Of a stretch of 64,000 nt of DNA, positions 61,411 through 64,000 are shown one piece after another. The notes below the pieces were generated by a model. The model did not search any database and was not told the origin of the DNA. It was given only the letters and a program-made list of their open reading frames with translations. Source of the DNA: Lineus longissimus (Eukaryota; Nemertea; Pilidiophora; Heteronemertea; Lineidae). Location of the stretch: assembly GCF_910592395.1 (NCBI RefSeq), contig NC_088317.1, positions 7,504,001-7,568,000 of the forward strand, written 5' to 3'. A program made the position numbers and the translations under genes. Position 1 is the first letter of the stretch, and each line of letters opens with the position of its first letter.

Positions 61411-62763
61411 TTAATCTGATAATTTCATCTCTGACTTAACAGCTTTAACACCTTCTATTAAACCATAAATTATGGAGCTAAAAACAACAATCACTAGAAT
61501 GACTAGATTTTCGGCCATGCATCCAACAACTGCACCAACTGATTTCAGGAGAAATGAGACAATAGAACCGATAATTCCCGGTAAAGCCGCAGCTGATTTC
61601 TTGGCCAGTTCTTTTAGCCATTCAGCTAACTTCTTGAGGCCTTCTTTCACTTTATCTGGAATTGATGGTGGCGTAGGAGTTGGTGGCGTAGGACTTGGTG
61701 GCGTAGGAGTTGGAGTTGGTGGTTTAGGTACAGGTTTCAAAGCATGACTGATACTAAGACCTAAAGTGGTCAGTATCATAGTCACTGCAGCAACTATTGC
61801 AGCAATTGTAAGGCCTTCAACCTTAAAAAGTAACTTGATTCTGTCCTTGAGTGGAATCTTTGAATCTGGTCTTTTAACAAAATCTAACCAAAGTCTCTTC
61901 CATCTTTTAATTTGTGATTCATACTCATTGTTAAGGTAATCTAAGCTTCTTTTCTCTCTGTCCAATACATCCTTTATTTCTTGGTTCTGTTTCTTGGTCG
62001 TGTTGTTCATCAAGGAGTGAAATCTTACTGATGAGTCTTGCTCTCGTTTCAGCAGTCTTTTTCTCATTCAATCTTAATGTTCTAATTTCTCTCAAAGCGT
62101 TGTCTGTAAAACCTAATGCACTTAATTCTTGGTCAGTTGCATCTATCAACTTATCTATGGGTTTAGGTGAAGTGTTAATCTCATCAATTACTGTCTGTGT
62201 TTCAGGGGTTACAGATTGAGTTTCCCTTCTTGGTAAATGACCTTCCATGTTAGTAATTTCAGTTGCCTCTGTTGGGCCTGGTGGAATTAGTTCTTTCAAA
62301 AGTTTAATGAATGGTTTGCCATATTTATTTAAACTTGTTTCAGCATAGAATCTTCCATCTTTCTTAGTTAAGCGAATACCATAAGGTTCCCCATCATTGA
62401 CCATCGTTCTTCTTGTGTCGGATTGTAGTACAGGTCTTGTGAAAAAAACATAATGTGTGGTGCAAGCTTACTCAAATTGTTCTTGTCATATTTCCATTCT
62501 GTTCCTCTCAATGCCTTATCAAGTCTATCCTCAATACCGAGGTATTTTAACTTCTCTTTTTCTAAATTAGGATTAGTAATTCTTGGGATATCTGGTGCAT
62601 AGAATGACTTATCTGCAGTTAAGGTACTACTATCTGTGTTGTAAGTTGTGACATCATCATTCATTGGGGTTATTAATGATGTTTCAGCAGTACTACTGTT
62701 TGCTTCTGAAAAATTATCATTACGGGACTCATCCATTGGGATATCTTCTCCTCCTTCAGCCAT
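61411..62763 (-). pseudogene. Coiled-coil, proline-rich membrane protein of Polinton A
   Basis: Homologue of 34813-36357 in three frames (62763-62368, 62404-61931, 62067-61411). Conserved parts: RLDKALRGTEWKYDKNNLS, SKPIDKLID-type block, PLKDRIKLLFKVEGLTIAAI, PPTPTPTPPSPTPP spacer and the two C-terminal hydrophobic helices. The gene ends 55 bp before the capsid ATG, a neighbourhood not found in Polinton B, where it lies at the other end. Confidence 0.75.
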
Positions 62764-64000
62764 TTACTTTACAGTAATAAGAATTAAATTGCCAACAACA
62801 GCATAGAGTAAAAACTTGATTGTTTCATGGGTATCATCAGATTTACTGATCACAGCAGTCTTACTGGACACATCAGTCTTACTGGTCTCATCAGTCTTAC
62901 TGGTCTCATCAGTCTTACTGGGCACATCAGGCCTACCGGTTGCGTCAGTCTTACTTGTTACAGCAGTTTTACTGGACACATCAGTCTTCACATCTTTTGG
63001 TGTGGTAATATTAGTCTTAACCCTTATCTTCTTAGCAGTTTGACCTTGCATCAATGGAGGAGGGATAGTCTTTTCATTGTTAATGTCATTCTTACCAGGC
63101 TTCAAGTGTTTAGTTGCTACCAGAATATTATTGTTGTAATTCTTGATCTTACCGATCTTGAGTACCATGTCAGACCCTATGATGTACAGGCTTGGGGCAA
63201 TTACATAGTCTTATCGTGTGTGAGTGTCCGACAGTGCTTTCTGGTATCTAGCAATTGAGGTAGGGATATCCACATGCTGTTCAATTGAATCACTTAGCAG
63301 CTTGATGAATTCCTTATGTGCGTCTAACTCTGTTCCTGGCTGTCCAGTAATCGGGGTTCTAGTGAGGGCCTGTGATCCCAGTATACAGTAAACATATGTT
63401 CTGATGGAATCATTCAATCTTTCTATCCCTGGATTCGAGAAACCTGAGGACTTAAGAGTCATGTATTGTTGGTATGTTTGACATGGTTTCTGTTCTATCA
63501 CATCAAATACATTCTTGTGTCTCCTGACATGATCCTTGATGAAGATATCTGGGTACTTAAAATTAGACATCCCAGCGTCCCAATCAGATTTAAACATCGA
63601 GGGCATTCTATTCTCGTGAACTTGCATTAAGAAGAAATTGATTTTCGAATTATTGATGTAATAGCCAGGATCAGTTATGTTTGGATTGTAATCCGGTACA
63701 CTCCAGGAAGTCCATCCGTAATTGTTTGCAAACACTGAAAAATCAAATTCGTCTTTTAAGCCAAACTCACTTAGTAACTCGCCTAGTTTCCTACGGTTAA
63801 TGTTATTGTTTGATTCGTTGAAATTGCTTTATCCCAAAATGGGGATATCAAGGTTCTTCATAATTTTTCTGATTTGATAGTAAGTGTGGAACCTGTAAAA
63901 TGATCTGATCATTTGATTGCTGCTGTTCAGGTGCTTGAGTAAATGCCACATCCAGTTGTCGCTAACCAGACGGCCATGTTAAACTGATTCTGGTAGAATG
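62764..64000 (-). pseudogene. Conserved 463-codon protein of Polinton A, incomplete at window edge
   Basis: Homologue of 36368-37759. Readable from 64000 inward: SWSVPDYNPNITDPGYYINN, RTYVYCILGSQALTRTPI, then SDTHTR and a TAA near 63210. It continues in frame with DYVIAPSLYIIGSD and a repeat of KTDVSSKTAVTSKTD-like units before the C-terminal membrane helix. A further in-frame TAA lies near 63828. The stop after the first domain is at a different codon from that in Polinton B. Confidence 0.7.

Overview
This is an animal (metazoan) genomic window made almost entirely of nested mobile DNA. It carries no prokaryotic signals. It contains two Polinton/Maverick (adintovirus-like) elements, two non-LTR retrotransposons, a Copia-type LTR retrotransposon and a large spliced DNA-transposon gene. 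The frequent TAGGCCTA-type words and the element mix suggest a marine invertebrate, perhaps a deuterostome, but the host cannot be fixed from this sequence.

The layout reads as a five-level nest. (1) Polinton A occupies 1-5828 and 46664-64000 and is decaying. (2) A 5'-truncated CR1-like LINE sits inside a Polinton A gene (5829-6097 and 45553-46663, minus strand). (3) Inside that LINE lies a ~39 kb DNA transposon (6098-45552) with C-run ends, an imperfect 10-bp target duplication and a long transposase-like gene (exon 10489-10638, main exon 38599-41996). (4) A Copia element lies in the apparent intron of that gene (gag from 12781, RNase H ending 38382). (5) The Copia holds a second LINE (16054-17406, in its reverse transcriptase) and Polinton B (18009-38042, in its RNase H). 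Polinton B has a perfect 6-bp target duplication (AACCTT), AG...CT ends and 211-bp terminal inverted repeats. A separate 2.4 kb non-autonomous transposon (7520-9933) also sits in level 3.

The Polinton gene set is: a double-jelly-roll major capsid candidate, a small membrane protein, a penton candidate, a 152-aa membrane protein, an A32-like packaging ATPase, a chromodomain integrase, a zinc/HNH nuclease, a Gly-rich membrane protein, a protein-primed family B DNA polymerase (only in A), a second penton-like protein, a zinc-ribbon (possibly VLTF3-like) protein, a coiled-coil/proline-rich membrane protein and a conserved 463-codon protein. Integrase and ATPase start codons face each other across 4 bp. 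Most gene starts carry TAAATG, as at poxvirus late promoters. Polinton B lost its polymerase segment and instead holds a ~13.2 kb palindrome of its left end, bounded by TIRs on both sides; this resembles symmetric defective genomes of protein-primed viruses. Polinton A has its own inverted duplication at 1-5828, flanked by arrays of a 347-bp satellite.

The least familiar feature is a family of ~29-bp twin mini-hairpins (GAGC-3 nt-GCTC followed by GGAC-3 nt-GTCC). They occur at more than 20 sites in both Polintons, often in frame inside genes, with stem-preserving base changes and presence/absence differences between otherwise near-identical arms.
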